This document shows positions 18,583-27,653 of a DNA stretch of 64,000 bases, piece by piece (position 1 is the stretch's first letter; every line of letters starts with the position of its first letter). Location of the stretch: the NCBI RefSeq assembly GCF_947499695.1, contig NZ_CANMPQ010000003.1, forward strand, positions 186,001 to 250,000, read 5' to 3'. The stretch is from an uncultured Allomuricauda sp. (GTDB taxonomy: Bacteria; Bacteroidota; Bacteroidia; Flavobacteriales; Flavobacteriaceae). A model generated the notes under the pieces. That model did not search any database, was not told the origin of the DNA, and worked only from the letters and a program-made list of their open reading frames with translations. A program made the translations under genes and the position numbers.

Positions 18583-18948
18583 ATGTCTTTGTCAAAATCC
18601 GAAGAAGAACTAATGAACATCATCTGGAAACAGCGAAAAGCTTTCATGAAAGATCTTCTTGATGCCTACCCTGATCCAAAACCCGCGACCACAACGGTAG
18701 CTACCCTATTAAAAAGAATGATTGACAAAGGCTACGTGGCCTACAAAAGTTTTGGACGTTCAAGGGAATATTATCCATTGGTTAAAAAACAGGATTATTT
18801 CTCCAAGCAAGTGAAAGGACTCATCAAGAATTTTTTCAATGATAGTCCAAGTCAGTTTGCATCATTTTTCACTAAGGAAACTAACCTGAGCAAAGAGGAA
18901 TTAGAGTCGCTAAGAACGCTTATCGATGATCAAATAAAAGGAAAGTAG
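18583..18948 (+). CDS. BlaI/MecI/CopY-family transcriptional repressor
   Basis: Winged-helix repressor of 121 residues. The N-terminal DNA-binding region carries SKSEEELMNIIWKQ, the recognition helix area TTVATLLKRMIDKGYV and wing residues FGRSREYYPLV. The C-terminal helices (about 80-121) form the dimerisation segment with the usual cleavage-prone region before them. The operator array lies directly upstream and the M56 peptidase gene starts 3 bases after the stop, the arrangement of BlaI-BlaR1 pairs. In the known systems the membrane peptidase inactivates the repressor; that applies here by analogy only. Confidence 0.92.
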   Translation: MSLSKSEEELMNIIWKQRKAFMKDLLDAYPDPKPATTTVATLLKRMIDKGYVAYKSFGRSREYYPLVKKQDYFSKQVKGLIKNFFNDSPSQFASFFTKETNLSKEELESLRTLIDDQIKGK

Positions 18949-18950
18949 TT

Positions 18951-20363
18951 ATGTTCGTGTACATTCTTAAATCCGCCGCCTGCTTGGTCATCTTGCTTCT
19001 GTTCTACAAGTTCTTTTTGGAGAATGAGCGCATGCACACCTTTAAAAGGTTTTATTTATTGGGTTCTCTAATCTTATCATTAGTCATTCCATTATTAACT
19101 TTTGTGGAATACGTGACCGTACCCTCACCTGAAGAGATGCGTATACTTGGCACTTTTGAAGTTCAAGAAACTGCATCAACACAAAATACACATGTACTAC
19201 CTTTTGATTTCACTACCATAATATGGCCCCTCTATTGGCTAGGTCTGATTGTATTTGGATTAAGATTTGTACATAACCTTGTTCAATTACTGCAGCGCAT
19301 TCGTAAAAATCCTAAGCATCGACAAGAGCGATGCACCCACGTGCACATTCATGAAAAGCTACCTCCACATACTTTTTTAAATTTCATTTTTTTAAACAAG
19401 CAGAAGTTAGAAAACAATGAGATACCGAATGAGGTCTTGGTTCATGAAGAAACCCATGTAATTCAAAAGCATAGCTGGGATGTGATTTTCATAGAACTTC
19501 TTCAAGTTGCATTTTGGTTCAATCCGCTCATGGTCTTGTATAAAAAAGCTATCAAATTAAACCACGAGTTTTTGGCGGACCAAGCTGTGTTGTCCAAAGA
19601 TGTGGATGCATTTACCTATCAAAACACACTTTTGGTTTTTTCAACTTCAGATCAAAACAAACAATTTCAACCCGCATTACTCAATGCCATCAATTATTCA
19701 TCAATCAAAAAACGTTTAATCGTCATGAAAACAGAAACATCGCAAAAATCAATGCTAATTAGGAGTTTGGTATTATTACCTCTAGTCTCTTTGCTACTTT
19801 ACAGTTTCAGCACTAAAAAAGTCGTTGAAAAAACAGATCCGATCCAATCGGACATTGAAGGAGCTTGGTTATCACCAGAAGAAGTTCAACAAAGCGCAAC
19901 TAGAAAGCAAATGGCCGAGTACGAAAAATTGGCCAAGTACTACAACGACATGCCCGAAAACCATATGAAAATTAAATCGCAAGATGTTGATAGACTCACC
20001 TATATCTACAGTATAATGTCGGAAAAACAACGGAACGATGCCGAGCCATTCCCGGATTTCCCAGAACCACCAACCCCTCCAAAAGCTCCTATGGGTGAAG
20101 ATGTTGGAGAATCTCTTCCTCCCCCACCTCCGCCAAATGTTGAAATCATGGAAGTTCCTGTTCCTCCCACACCCGCGGATCACGTAAAAAAAATGGCAAA
20201 ACTAGGGGCGGTTTTCTACTATGAAGGGAAACAAATAGATGCTGAGAAAGCCATACATCTAGTTACCACAAATCATAGTTTGAATATTGATTCACGAAAC
20301 GACTCAAAAAGTGGCAAACCGATGGTCAAAATTTCCAAAGACCCCATTATCATTAAAAGATAA
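18951..20363 (+). CDS. BlaR1-like M56 membrane metallopeptidase
   Basis: Predicted signal transducer paired with the repressor upstream. Four membrane helices (about 4-22, 35-52, 90-108, 272-287). The zinc-peptidase motif HEETH is at 165-169, on the cytoplasmic side in BlaR1. After the last helix the protein has no penicillin-binding sensor domain; instead there is a hydrophilic segment and a proline-rich region (around residues 365-405, with PEPPTPPKAP and PPPPPP), then a short TonB-plug-like end (GAVFYYEGKQIDAEKA). The signal is therefore unlikely to be sensed through a covalent beta-lactam domain. A hairpin terminator follows 20 bases after the stop. Confidence 0.88.
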   Translation: MFVYILKSAACLVILLLFYKFFLENERMHTFKRFYLLGSLILSLVIPLLTFVEYVTVPSPEEMRILGTFEVQETASTQNTHVLPFDFTTIIWPLYWLGLIVFGLRFVHNLVQLLQRIRKNPKHRQERCTHVHIHEKLPPHTFLNFIFLNKQKLENNEIPNEVLVHEETHVIQKHSWDVIFIELLQVAFWFNPLMVLYKKAIKLNHEFLADQAVLSKDVDAFTYQNTLLVFSTSDQNKQFQPALLNAINYSSIKKRLIVMKTETSQKSMLIRSLVLLPLVSLLLYSFSTKKVVEKTDPIQSDIEGAWLSPEEVQQSATRKQMAEYEKLAKYYNDMPENHMKIKSQDVDRLTYIYSIMSEKQRNDAEPFPDFPEPPTPPKAPMGEDVGESLPPPPPPNVEIMEVPVPPTPADHVKKMAKLGAVFYYEGKQIDAEKAIHLVTTNHSLNIDSRNDSKSGKPMVKISKDPIIIKR

Positions 20364-20382
20364 AATTCCAAAAACATATATT

Positions 20383-20407
20383 AAAGCCCTGAAATCAGGG
20401 CTTTTTT
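20383..20407 (+). terminator. Intrinsic terminator after the BlaI/M56 operon
   Basis: Stem AAGCCCTGA / TCAGGGCTT with a very short loop at 20384-20402, followed by TTTTTT on the plus strand. Confidence 0.88.
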
Positions 20408-20465
20408 GTAACATTTTAATCAAAACTGCGTTCTAATAGTCTATCAATCAAAATAGAACACTATC

Positions 20466-21566
20466 ATGTTACAACGCTTTTTCATCTTCTGCTCAGGAGC
20501 GGATACCCAAATTTTAGAGACTTGTTCCAACGGAGAACGCAACAAATATGCCGGTATCGGCGCCACGGTCTTCTTTACTGCGGTTATGGCATTTATTGCC
20601 AGCGGTTATGCGCTTTATACCGTTTTTGACAACATCTACACTTCCATTTTCTTTGGTTTGATTTGGGGTATGTTGATTTTCAATTTGGACCGCTACATTG
20701 TTTCCACAATTAAAAAGCGTGACAATTTTAAAAGTGAATTGCTACAAGCTGCTCCACGGATCATCTTAGCCCTAATCATAGCCGTTGTGATTTCCAAACC
20801 GCTTGAAATGAAGATTTTTGAGAAGGAAATCAATCAAGTTTTGCTGGAGGAAAAGAATGCAATGACCTTGGCCAACAAAGAGCAATTGGCATTGCAGTAC
20901 ACCCCTAAAATCGAAAGTCTAAATCAGGATATTGCAAACCTAAAAAACGAAATAGCTGCAAAAGAAACTGAAACCAATGCGCTATACGACACCTATATTT
21001 CGGAGGCGGAAGGTACTGCCGGTACAGGTTTACTGGGCAAGGGTCCTGTTTATAAAGAAAAACGAGAAAAACATGATGCATACTTGGCCGAGTTGCAACA
21101 GCTAAAAGAAGCCAATTCAGCTAAAATCGCAGGTATAGAAACGCAAATTGCTGCTTTAAACACAGAATATGCTGAAGTAGTCGCCGGTTCACAACCCATT
21201 ATTGATGGTTTTGATGGCCTTATGGCGAGAATCAATGCATTGGGCAAACTGCCATGGTTTCCATCCTTTTTTATCTTTTTATTGTTTTTGGCCATAGAAA
21301 CTGCTCCCATTATTGCCAAACTTTTGGCTCCTAAAGGAGAATACGACTATAAGTTTGAAGAGCAAGAAAGTGTGGTCGCCACCTGGGTCACCCAAAAAGT
21401 GGCGCAGCGCAAATTGTTGTTTTCTACCGATGGTGAACTCAACCAAAAAATCTACGAGGACATCAAAAATGAGGAGGAACTATATCGGTACAAAAAGGAA
21501 AAAGCAGAAGAATTGCTCAAACTCCAAGCAGATTCTTTTCATAAGGTACAGATAAAGGGTCTGTAA
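20466..21566 (+). CDS. DUF4407 membrane protein with coiled coil
   Basis: Member of the DUF4407 family, function unknown. It starts with a short cytoplasmic segment (MLQRFFIFCSGAD, NGERNKYAGIGATV, both conserved in the family as I recall), then hairpin membrane helices near 30-50 and 55-75 and another near 93-112. A long coiled coil of Glu, Lys, Gln and Ala occupies about 120-240, presumably periplasmic, and a fourth helix lies at 258-282 (FPSFFIFLLFLAIETAPIIAK). The C-terminal 80 residues are charged. It forms its own unit; the start ATG at 20466 is the only one giving the conserved N-terminus. Confidence 0.85.
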   Translation: MLQRFFIFCSGADTQILETCSNGERNKYAGIGATVFFTAVMAFIASGYALYTVFDNIYTSIFFGLIWGMLIFNLDRYIVSTIKKRDNFKSELLQAAPRIILALIIAVVISKPLEMKIFEKEINQVLLEEKNAMTLANKEQLALQYTPKIESLNQDIANLKNEIAAKETETNALYDTYISEAEGTAGTGLLGKGPVYKEKREKHDAYLAELQQLKEANSAKIAGIETQIAALNTEYAEVVAGSQPIIDGFDGLMARINALGKLPWFPSFFIFLLFLAIETAPIIAKLLAPKGEYDYKFEEQESVVATWVTQKVAQRKLLFSTDGELNQKIYEDIKNEEELYRYKKEKAEELLKLQADSFHKVQIKGL

Positions 21567-21743
21567 ATTGACCATGAGTTCAAAAAATTCATGAAACTTG
21601 ACCTCTCCATAGATTGGTCAATCCAAAATTTGCTCACACCAATTAGTCCTTGAATCTTAAGTGAATTTTCCCGAACTTCACATATCGTTGGATATTAATC
21701 ATTAAAACGATTCAGATTCTTTTATTTAGATAACATTTCCAAA

Positions 21744-22244
21744 ATGCGTTTACCAATTTTTCTATTAATCCTTTTCTTGTGGTCTTGTAAGCCAGGGTCA
21801 GAAAATAATATTAATGGGAAAACAGAACTTGGAAAAGCAGTTGAATTTGAATCGAACAATGAGATAGTGGATTTCAAAAAACTGATTGGCAAATGGACAG
21901 AAGGGCTATGGTTGGGAGTTGAGCACAAAAATTTACCACCCCCTCCACCTGCAATTATTTCTGAACACGACTCGATATGGCCTCCATATTATGAGATTGA
22001 CGAAAATCAAATCAAGCATTTTTTCTTAGGAATTGATTCAACAAAATATAAACTCGACAAATCTGGTGAACTTCTAATTCTCGAAGGCTTAAGGACAGAC
22101 GTTATTGGATTTCAAAAAAGATGGAGGATTTTGGAAATTACGGATAGCACAATGATGGTGGAAAGAAAATATAGCAAGCTATACTCGTCGGCCCAAAATC
22201 ATGTAGACGGAACTGATACTGTGATGTTTTATAAAAAACGTTAG
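21744..22244 (+). CDS. Hypothetical lipoprotein
   Basis: 166 residues, family not recognised. The N-terminus is a short lipoprotein signal (MRLPIFLLILFLWSC, Cys15), so the protein is likely anchored in a membrane. The mature part has a proline cluster (NLPPPPPA, around 60) and predicted beta strands with repeated tyrosine and tryptophan (WPPYYEIDENQIKHFF, KYKLDKSGELLILEG, FQKRWRILEI, MMVERKY). This suggests a small barrel, such as a lipocalin-like fold, but the similarity is only in shape. The stop codon overlaps a perfect 10-bp palindrome GTTAGCTAAC. Confidence 0.75.
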   Translation: MRLPIFLLILFLWSCKPGSENNINGKTELGKAVEFESNNEIVDFKKLIGKWTEGLWLGVEHKNLPPPPPAIISEHDSIWPPYYEIDENQIKHFFLGIDSTKYKLDKSGELLILEGLRTDVIGFQKRWRILEITDSTMMVERKYSKLYSSAQNHVDGTDTVMFYKKR

Positions 22245-22249
22245 CTAAC
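22240..22249. repeat. GTTAGCTAAC palindrome at gene end
   Basis: Perfect 10-bp palindrome overlapping the stop codon of the hypothetical lipoprotein gene. It shares GTTAGC with the inverted repeat that flanks the ECF sigma module at 27569 and 29961. Confidence 0.4.
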
Positions 22250-22377
22250 ATTGGTTATAATCTATTAATGTATTTTTCATAACTCTAACTCATAAAATTT
22301 AAATCGGCCGATAAGTGCAATCTTTCCGATTTGGCACATCCATCTTTCTCAACATTTGTATGCCGGGTAACATATAA

Positions 22378-23247
22378 TCAAATATTAATTTTGGAATACG
22401 CCTTTAAGGCAACGGCAAGACTATCTTTCCAATGTGGAATTTGAAGACCAAAGGTGTTTTTGATTTTGGACTTGTCCAATACGCTAAATTTTGGTCGTTC
22501 TGCCGGGGTAGGGTATTCTTCAGAACGGATAGGTTTTAAATCAATATCAATTTTATACTGATTGAATATTTCTTTTGCAAAATCATACCAGCTCCCTACG
22601 CCTTCATTACTATAATTGTACACCCCATATTCAATGCTATGTGCTTTGATGATATGCAAAATCACATTCGCCAAATCCAAGGCATAAGTTGGGGTACCTA
22701 TTTGATCATATACCACGGAAAGTTCGTCCCTTTCCGCACCCAATTTTAGCATAGTTTTCATAAAGTTGTGTCCGTGCTCAGAATACAACCATGAAGTCCT
22801 AAGAATAAAATACTCTTCAAGATTATTAATAATAGCCCGCTCTCCTTTGAATTTGGTATCGCCATAAAACCCAATAGGCCTTGCAATATCTTCTTCTATA
22901 TATGGAGTGTTTAAAAAGCCATCAAAAACAAAATCGGTTGAAATATGAATTAGCACCGTGCTACTTTCGTTACAATTCATGGCTAAATTTCGAGCTCCGG
23001 TCACATTAATCCGATAGGCCAAATCGTTCTCCTCTTCTGCTTGATCTACATTGGTATAGGCCGCACAATTGATACAATAGGCGTAATCTGAAGAAATCAA
23101 TTCAGCATTGACAGCATCAAAATCAGTGATGTCCAATTCTGACGACGACTTGAATATAAAATCAAGATCGGCTGTTTTTCCTTCGGAAACCAACGATTTA
23201 AATGTACTTCCCAATTGCCCGGATGCGCCGGTAACCAATATTTTCAT
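22378..23247 (-). CDS. rfbD: dTDP-4-dehydrorhamnose reductase
   Basis: Last step of dTDP-L-rhamnose synthesis: NAD(P)H reduction of dTDP-4-keto-L-rhamnose. 289 residues of SDR fold: the Rossmann motif TGASGQLG at 6-13, ISTDFVFDG near 102-110 and the catalytic Tyr128-x3-Lys132 in FYGDTKFKG. The rest of the pathway lies upstream on the same strand as rfbB, rfbA, rfbC, but a 261-base gap containing a dispersed repeat separates rfbD from rfbC. Rhamnose made here probably enters the EPS locus. Confidence 0.96.
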   Translation of the reverse strand: MKILVTGASGQLGSTFKSLVSEGKTADLDFIFKSSSELDITDFDAVNAELISSDYAYCINCAAYTNVDQAEEENDLAYRINVTGARNLAMNCNESSTVLIHISTDFVFDGFLNTPYIEEDIARPIGFYGDTKFKGERAIINNLEEYFILRTSWLYSEHGHNFMKTMLKLGAERDELSVVYDQIGTPTYALDLANVILHIIKAHSIEYGVYNYSNEGVGSWYDFAKEIFNQYKIDIDLKPIRSEEYPTPAERPKFSVLDKSKIKNTFGLQIPHWKDSLAVALKAYSKINI

Positions 23248-23304
23248 ACCATTATCTTTTACAAAACAGTTATTAAAGGTAATACTTCAAATATGTTTAC
23301 TTAC

Positions 23305-23465
23305 GTTCATTTTGTCTTGACACAAAACGAACCAAAAAATCAAGATGATTTCAAGGAAATTTTTGTGTCATGATCACAAAACCGTTGATAGATTAATCGC
23401 TACATGCTTTTTTTCGCCCCAGCGAAACGCACTTTCGCTCAATCTTCACCTATTTCTGCGAAATC
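23305..23465. repeat. 161-bp dispersed intergenic repeat, copy A
   Basis: Lies between rfbC and rfbD. By hand alignment it matches 31536-31696 over its full 161 bases with no gaps and about 19 mismatches. It contains short inverted segments (TTTTGTCTTGACACAAAA; TTTTTGTG ... CACAAAA). No reading frame is conserved between the copies beyond chance. Nothing resembling a transposase is nearby. Confidence 0.85.
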
Positions 23466-23508
23466 CTCATCTCGTTTACATTCTATCCCTTTGCCTTTCA
23501 CAAATTGA

Positions 23509-24057
23509 TTAATGCGGAACTGCCTCTTTAAAGACAGGTAAAATTTTATCTTTTTCTGAAATGATTAAATCTTCATGATTCAATTTCCAATCGATATTGA
23601 AAGTTGGGTCGTTATAAATGATTCCCCCTTCAGAAGAAGCATTATAGAAGTTATCACATTTGTATGAAAATTTTGCCGTTTCACTCAGAGTTACAAAACC
23701 ATGTGCGCATCCTCGAGGAACAAACATTTGCTTTTTATTATCTGACGATAGTATCGTAGAAACTACCTTTCCAAAAGTGTTGGAATTTGGTCTAATATCC
23801 ACAGCAACATCCAAAACCTCGCCTTCCAAAACTCGAACCAGTTTGGCCTGAGCATGTTCTCCCTTCTGAAAATGAAGTCCCCTAAGAACCCCTCTTGTAG
23901 ACATGGACTCATTGTCCTGAACAAAAAATGGCTTCGCACCGGTCAACAATTCGAATTGTTCCTGATTATAACTTTCAAAGAAATATCCTCTTTCGTCCTC
24001 AAAGATTTTGGGCACTATGATAAAACAGCCCTCTATTTCAGTTTTGCGTACTTCCAT
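23509..24057 (-). CDS. rfbC: dTDP-4-dehydrorhamnose 3,5-epimerase
   Basis: Double epimerisation of dTDP-4-keto-6-deoxyglucose at C3 and C5. 182 residues, normal length. Cupin fold with the catalytic histidine at His62 (LRGLHFQ), and the conserved FFVQDNESMST, VRVLEGEVLDVAVDIR and VPRGCAHGFVTLS segments. The start ATG lies 3 bases after the stop of rfbA, indicating co-transcription with rfbB and rfbA. Confidence 0.96.
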   Translation of the reverse strand: MEVRKTEIEGCFIIVPKIFEDERGYFFESYNQEQFELLTGAKPFFVQDNESMSTRGVLRGLHFQKGEHAQAKLVRVLEGEVLDVAVDIRPNSNTFGKVVSTILSSDNKKQMFVPRGCAHGFVTLSETAKFSYKCDNFYNASSEGGIIYNDPTFNIDWKLNHEDLIISEKDKILPVFKEAVPH

Positions 24058-24060
24058 TTT

Positions 24061-24921
24061 CTAGGTTAAAACTTCTAATAATCGTTTGCTATAACCACTC
24101 TTTAAAAAAGGTTCGGTAAGCTTTTTAAATTGGTTTTTGGTAATGAATCCCATTTTGTAAGCTGAGGATTCAATTGCTCCAATTTTTAGCCCTTGACGTT
24201 CTTCAATGACCTGCACAAATTGGGAGGCCTGCATTAAAGATTGAAAGGTTCCGGTATCTAACCATGCCGTACCCCTATCCATGATGCTCACTTTTAATTT
24301 ACCTCTTTTTAAATATTCTTGGTTGATGTCGGTTATCTCTAACTCTCCTCTTGCACTAGGCTGAATGTTTTTTGCAATTTCAACTACGTCATTGTCATAA
24401 AAGTAAATTCCGGGAACCGCAAAATTGGATTTTGGACTTTTGGGTTTTTCTTCTATGGAAATCACTTTTCCATCATCATCAAATTCCACTACTCCATATC
24501 GCTCAGGGTCGTTAACATGATAAGCGTAAATAATTCCTCCATCAGGGTTGTTGTTGGACTGCAATAATTCTTCCAATCCTGTTCCGTAAAAAATATTATC
24601 GCCGAGAATCAAAGCTACCTTATCGTCTCCGATAAACTTTTCTCCAATGATAAAAGCTTCGGCCAATCCATTGGGCTCATCTTGCACTGCATATTCAAAT
24701 CTGCAACCATATTTTCTCCCATCGCCCAATAGACGTTGGAACATAGGTAAATCGTGTGGTGTCGAAATGATCAATATTTCCCAAATTCCCGATTCAATCA
24801 GGGTAGATAGTGGGTAATAAATCATGGGTTTATCGTAAACGGGCATCAGTTGTTTGCTCACAGCCAAAGTAATGGGGTGTAAACGTGTTCCTGATCCGCC
24901 TGCCAAAATTATTCCTTTCAT
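24061..24921 (-). CDS. rfbA: Glucose-1-phosphate thymidylyltransferase
   Basis: First step of dTDP-rhamnose synthesis: glucose-1-phosphate and dTTP to dTDP-glucose. 286 residues with the nucleotidyltransferase signature LAGGSGTRL at 6-14, [25 protein letters not shown] (Mg-binding Asp) and GTAWLDTGT near the end. It lies 10 bases downstream of rfbB in the cluster. Confidence 0.97.
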   Translation of the reverse strand: MKGIILAGGSGTRLHPITLAVSKQLMPVYDKPMIYYPLSTLIESGIWEILIISTPHDLPMFQRLLGDGRKYGCRFEYAVQDEPNGLAEAFIIGEKFIGDDKVALILGDNIFYGTGLEELLQSNNNPDGGIIYAYHVNDPERYGVVEFDDDGKVISIEEKPKSPKSNFAVPGIYFYDNDVVEIAKNIQPSARGELEITDINQEYLKRGKLKVSIMDRGTAWLDTGTFQSLMQASQFVQVIEERQGLKIGAIESSAYKMGFITKNQFKKLTEPFLKSGYSKRLLEVLT

Positions 24922-24931
24922 CGTATCCGTT

Positions 24932-25966
24932 TTAAGCCAAACTTTTGGAATTGTTATGGATGAATTTGTTCAAATACCAATCAATGGTCTTATCAATACC
25001 GCTCTCAAAATTTTCATCAGCTTCCCATCCCAAATCATTTTCAATTTTTGAAGCGTCAATAGCATATCTAAAATCGTGCCCAGCCCTATCTTTTACGTAG
25101 GTAATCAAATCCTTGTAAGAGCCTTCAGACCTTGGATGTTTCTTGTCCAAGATTTCGCAAACGGTTTGGGCGATATATAGATTGTTTCTTTCGTTTCTTC
25201 CCCCAATATTATAAGTCTCTCCGGAAACTCCTTTATCATAGGCCAAAGCAATTCCCTTACAATGGTCTAGAACGTATAACCAATCCCGAATATTGGACCC
25301 ATCTCCGTAAATAGGGATTGACTCTCCGGCTAGTGCCTTTCGGATAATCGTCGGAATCAATTTTTCGTCATGCTGTTTTGGTCCATAATTATTGGAGCAA
25401 TTGGTAGTAACCACATTCATACCATAGGTATGGTGATAACTCCGAACAATAAAATCTGATGACGCCTTGGATGCACTATACGGACTGTTAGGAGCATAAG
25501 GTGTTGTTTCCATAAACAAACCTTCCTTGCCCAAAGTGCCATAAACCTCATCTGTTGACACATGATGAAATCTTGAGTTTTTATATGCCTCCTTGTACAA
25601 TCCTGGACTAACCATCCAGTGTTTTTTTGCCACATCAATTAGATTGAATGTCCCCAAAATATTGGTCTGCATAAAAGCATCCGGGTTGGTAATGGAATTG
25701 TCTACATGCGACTCTGCCGCAAAGTGAATAACTCCATGGATATCGTATTTTTCAAATAGCTTTTCAATGAGTTTTCTATCACAGATGTCACCTTTGATAA
25801 AAGTATATCGTCCGTGACTCTCAACCTCTGTTAGATTCTTTAAATCGCCAGCATAGGTCAGCGCGTCGATATTAATCAAATGGACATCTTGATTTGTCTC
25901 CAAAAAATAGGGCACAAAGTTGGATCCTATGAATCCTGCTCCTCCCGTAACTAAAATATTTGTCAT
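24932..25966 (-). CDS. rfbB: dTDP-glucose 4,6-dehydratase
   Basis: Second step of dTDP-rhamnose synthesis: NAD-dependent conversion of dTDP-glucose to the 4-keto-6-deoxy sugar. 344 residues, extended [11 protein letters not shown] at 7-14, Thr138-Asp139-Glu140 in HVSTDEVYG and Tyr163-x3-Lys167 in YSASK. First gene of rfbBACD. A 16-bp near-palindrome shared with three other loci is centred 37 bases upstream of the ATG (25996-26011). Confidence 0.97.
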   Translation of the reverse strand: MTNILVTGGAGFIGSNFVPYFLETNQDVHLINIDALTYAGDLKNLTEVESHGRYTFIKGDICDRKLIEKLFEKYDIHGVIHFAAESHVDNSITNPDAFMQTNILGTFNLIDVAKKHWMVSPGLYKEAYKNSRFHHVSTDEVYGTLGKEGLFMETTPYAPNSPYSASKASSDFIVRSYHHTYGMNVVTTNCSNNYGPKQHDEKLIPTIIRKALAGESIPIYGDGSNIRDWLYVLDHCKGIALAYDKGVSGETYNIGGRNERNNLYIAQTVCEILDKKHPRSEGSYKDLITYVKDRAGHDFRYAIDASKIENDLGWEADENFESGIDKTIDWYLNKFIHNNSKSLA

Positions 25967-25995
25967 GCAGATTGTACTTTCGTATTACTTACTTT

Positions 25996-26011
25996 GTAAA
26001 TATAATCCTAC
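25996..26011 (+). promoter_or_regulatory. 16-bp near-palindromic operator-like site upstream of rfbB
   Basis: GTAAATATAATCCTAC, flanked by TTT on the left and TTTTTA on the right. Nearly the same sequence occurs upstream of the LruC gene (40285), the EPS receiver gene (48883) and the H-NOX gene (58163). On the minus strand it overlaps TATATTTA, one base from a -7 box, with a TTG 21 bases further upstream. Confidence 0.6.
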
Positions 26012-26191
26012 TTTTTATGCTCGTTCAATTATTGTTGTGAATGGCTGGTTTTTGTTGGTGGAACAGTTTAATATAGCTTTTAAAGCTACATAAACCTATT
26101 TATATCACTCTAATATTCTGTTTCTGACAGGTTATACTGAAAAACCTAAAATCTTTTTCCTACTTTAGTAATAGACTCTTTTATACCTTAA

Positions 26192-27325
26192 ATGGAAAAC
26201 CAAGTTACGGAAAAACCTTATATCCTGGCTGTGGATGATGAACAGCTAAACCTTGAACTTTTACGATTTATCTTAGAGCGGAATAACTGTCAATTCGAAG
26301 GGACCAGTGATGACGACTACTTTTTTAAACTTTTAAAGGAACGTAAGCCGGATCTTATATTATTGGATGTAATCATGCCGAGAATTGAAGGTTTTGAACT
26401 TTGCGAACAGATCAAAGAGAAAAAAGAGTACAAAGACATCCCTATTATTTTTCTTACTGGCAAGGTAAATGTCAAAGACAAGGTCAAGGGTTTTGAAGTT
26501 GGTGGGGTTGATTATGTGACCAAGCCCTTTAATGAGCAAGAATTGATTGCTCGAATAGAGACACATGTTGAATTGATTCGTGCAAAAAATCAGATTGAAG
26601 AACAGGCCCAGAACCTAAAACAATCCAACGACCTTAAAGACAGAATGTTTTCCATTATCGGACATGACCTTCGCTCCCCACTTAGTGCTGCCAAATTGAA
26701 AATGGACTTTATCATGCGGGGCATCATTGACCCCAAGGACGATAAATTCTTAGATGAAACTGTTTATGATTTGCTAAAAACCATGGACGAAGCTTTGAAT
26801 TTGCTCCAAAATCTTTTGGGGTGGGCCAAATCTGAAAGTGACCAAATCCAGATGATTCCAGAGAAACTCAATTTGAATGACCTGGTTGAACAAACATTCC
26901 GGCTGTTGAAATTGGGTAGTGATCATAAGCAAATCGAAATGCAGAATAATGTCCCAGAAGAAATTTATGCTTTTGCGGATAACAATATGATCAAAACCGT
27001 ACTCCGAAATATCTTGTCCAATGCCATAAAATTTACCCCTGTGGAGGGCATTATTAAAATCAATTCAAAGTTATCAAAGGAAAAAGTGGTTATTGAAATT
27101 GAAGATAATGGGAATGGTATACCCAAGGCAGATATTAAAAAAATATTGAACCCCAATGAGCATTTTAGCAAGCTGGGTACGGAAAAAGAACCGGGTACTG
27201 GACTGGGATTAATTCTTTGTCAAAACTTTGTCCAGAAAAATGGGGGTACGCTAAAAATTCGAAGTAAGGTGGGTGAGGGAAGTACTTTTTACTTTGACCT
27301 TCCTGTGTATTCCGATCAGTACTAA
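26192..27325 (+). CDS. Receiver-histidine kinase hybrid (REC-HisKA-HATPase)
   Basis: Soluble signalling protein with a receiver domain in front of the kinase. The receiver (about 10-125) has the acidic pair in AVDDEQ, phosphoacceptor Asp59 in LILLDVIMP and Lys in VTKPF. A short coiled coil leads to the HisKA domain (GHDLRSPLSAAK, phospho-His near residue 157). The ATPase domain has the N-box NAIKFTP, DNGNGIP and GTGLGL. 377 residues, no membrane span, so it must receive its signal from another kinase. Its output partner is not next to it. A half-copy of the 16-bp motif (TCCTAC, 26158) lies 29 bases before the start. Confidence 0.92.
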   Translation: MENQVTEKPYILAVDDEQLNLELLRFILERNNCQFEGTSDDDYFFKLLKERKPDLILLDVIMPRIEGFELCEQIKEKKEYKDIPIIFLTGKVNVKDKVKGFEVGGVDYVTKPFNEQELIARIETHVELIRAKNQIEEQAQNLKQSNDLKDRMFSIIGHDLRSPLSAAKLKMDFIMRGIIDPKDDKFLDETVYDLLKTMDEALNLLQNLLGWAKSESDQIQMIPEKLNLNDLVEQTFRLLKLGSDHKQIEMQNNVPEEIYAFADNNMIKTVLRNILSNAIKFTPVEGIIKINSKLSKEKVVIEIEDNGNGIPKADIKKILNPNEHFSKLGTEKEPGTGLGLILCQNFVQKNGGTLKIRSKVGEGSTFYFDLPVYSDQY

Positions 27326-27653
27326 TTTAATCCATACCAACTTAATGTTAAATGTGTATTACGAATCGAAATGAATTCCACTAGTGACAATTCTTCTTTT
27401 TTAGGGCAGATGGTGGCCACTTTATTTGTATGCGGAAAGCATTGCACTTATCGTTTTGTCAATATGAGGAGGCTGGGTTTTCGGAGCCACCAACTTATCA
27501 GTCGGTTATAATTTTGATTATTGGACACTTTTCGCAAACCACTTATCCCCAGCTTACTTATATTAGCTGTTAGCGGCTGGCATATACTTCAAGAAAACAA
27601 GACTTTTATTTGTTTCCTTTGACAAAGTATAAATTTCATAGAAATCCTATTCT
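27326..27653. other. Intergenic region left of the ECF sigma module
   Basis: 328 bases with no gene. The only structure I see is the 15-bp left arm of an inverted repeat (27569-27583) and an adjacent TTAGCTGTTAGC. The plus-strand frames here are short. Confidence 0.5.
27569..27583 (+). repeat. Left arm of 15-bp inverted repeat around ECF sigma module
   Basis: GTTAGCGGCTGGCAT; the right arm at 29961-29975 is its reverse complement with two mismatches (GTTAGCGGCAAGCAT when read on the minus strand). Confidence 0.6.

Noticed and set aside
26074-26088. TAGCTTT-T-AAAGCTA palindrome between rfbB and the receiver-kinase gene
   Set aside because: A perfect but isolated AT-rich dyad with no T-run and no second copy in the window; not enough to call an operator or terminator.
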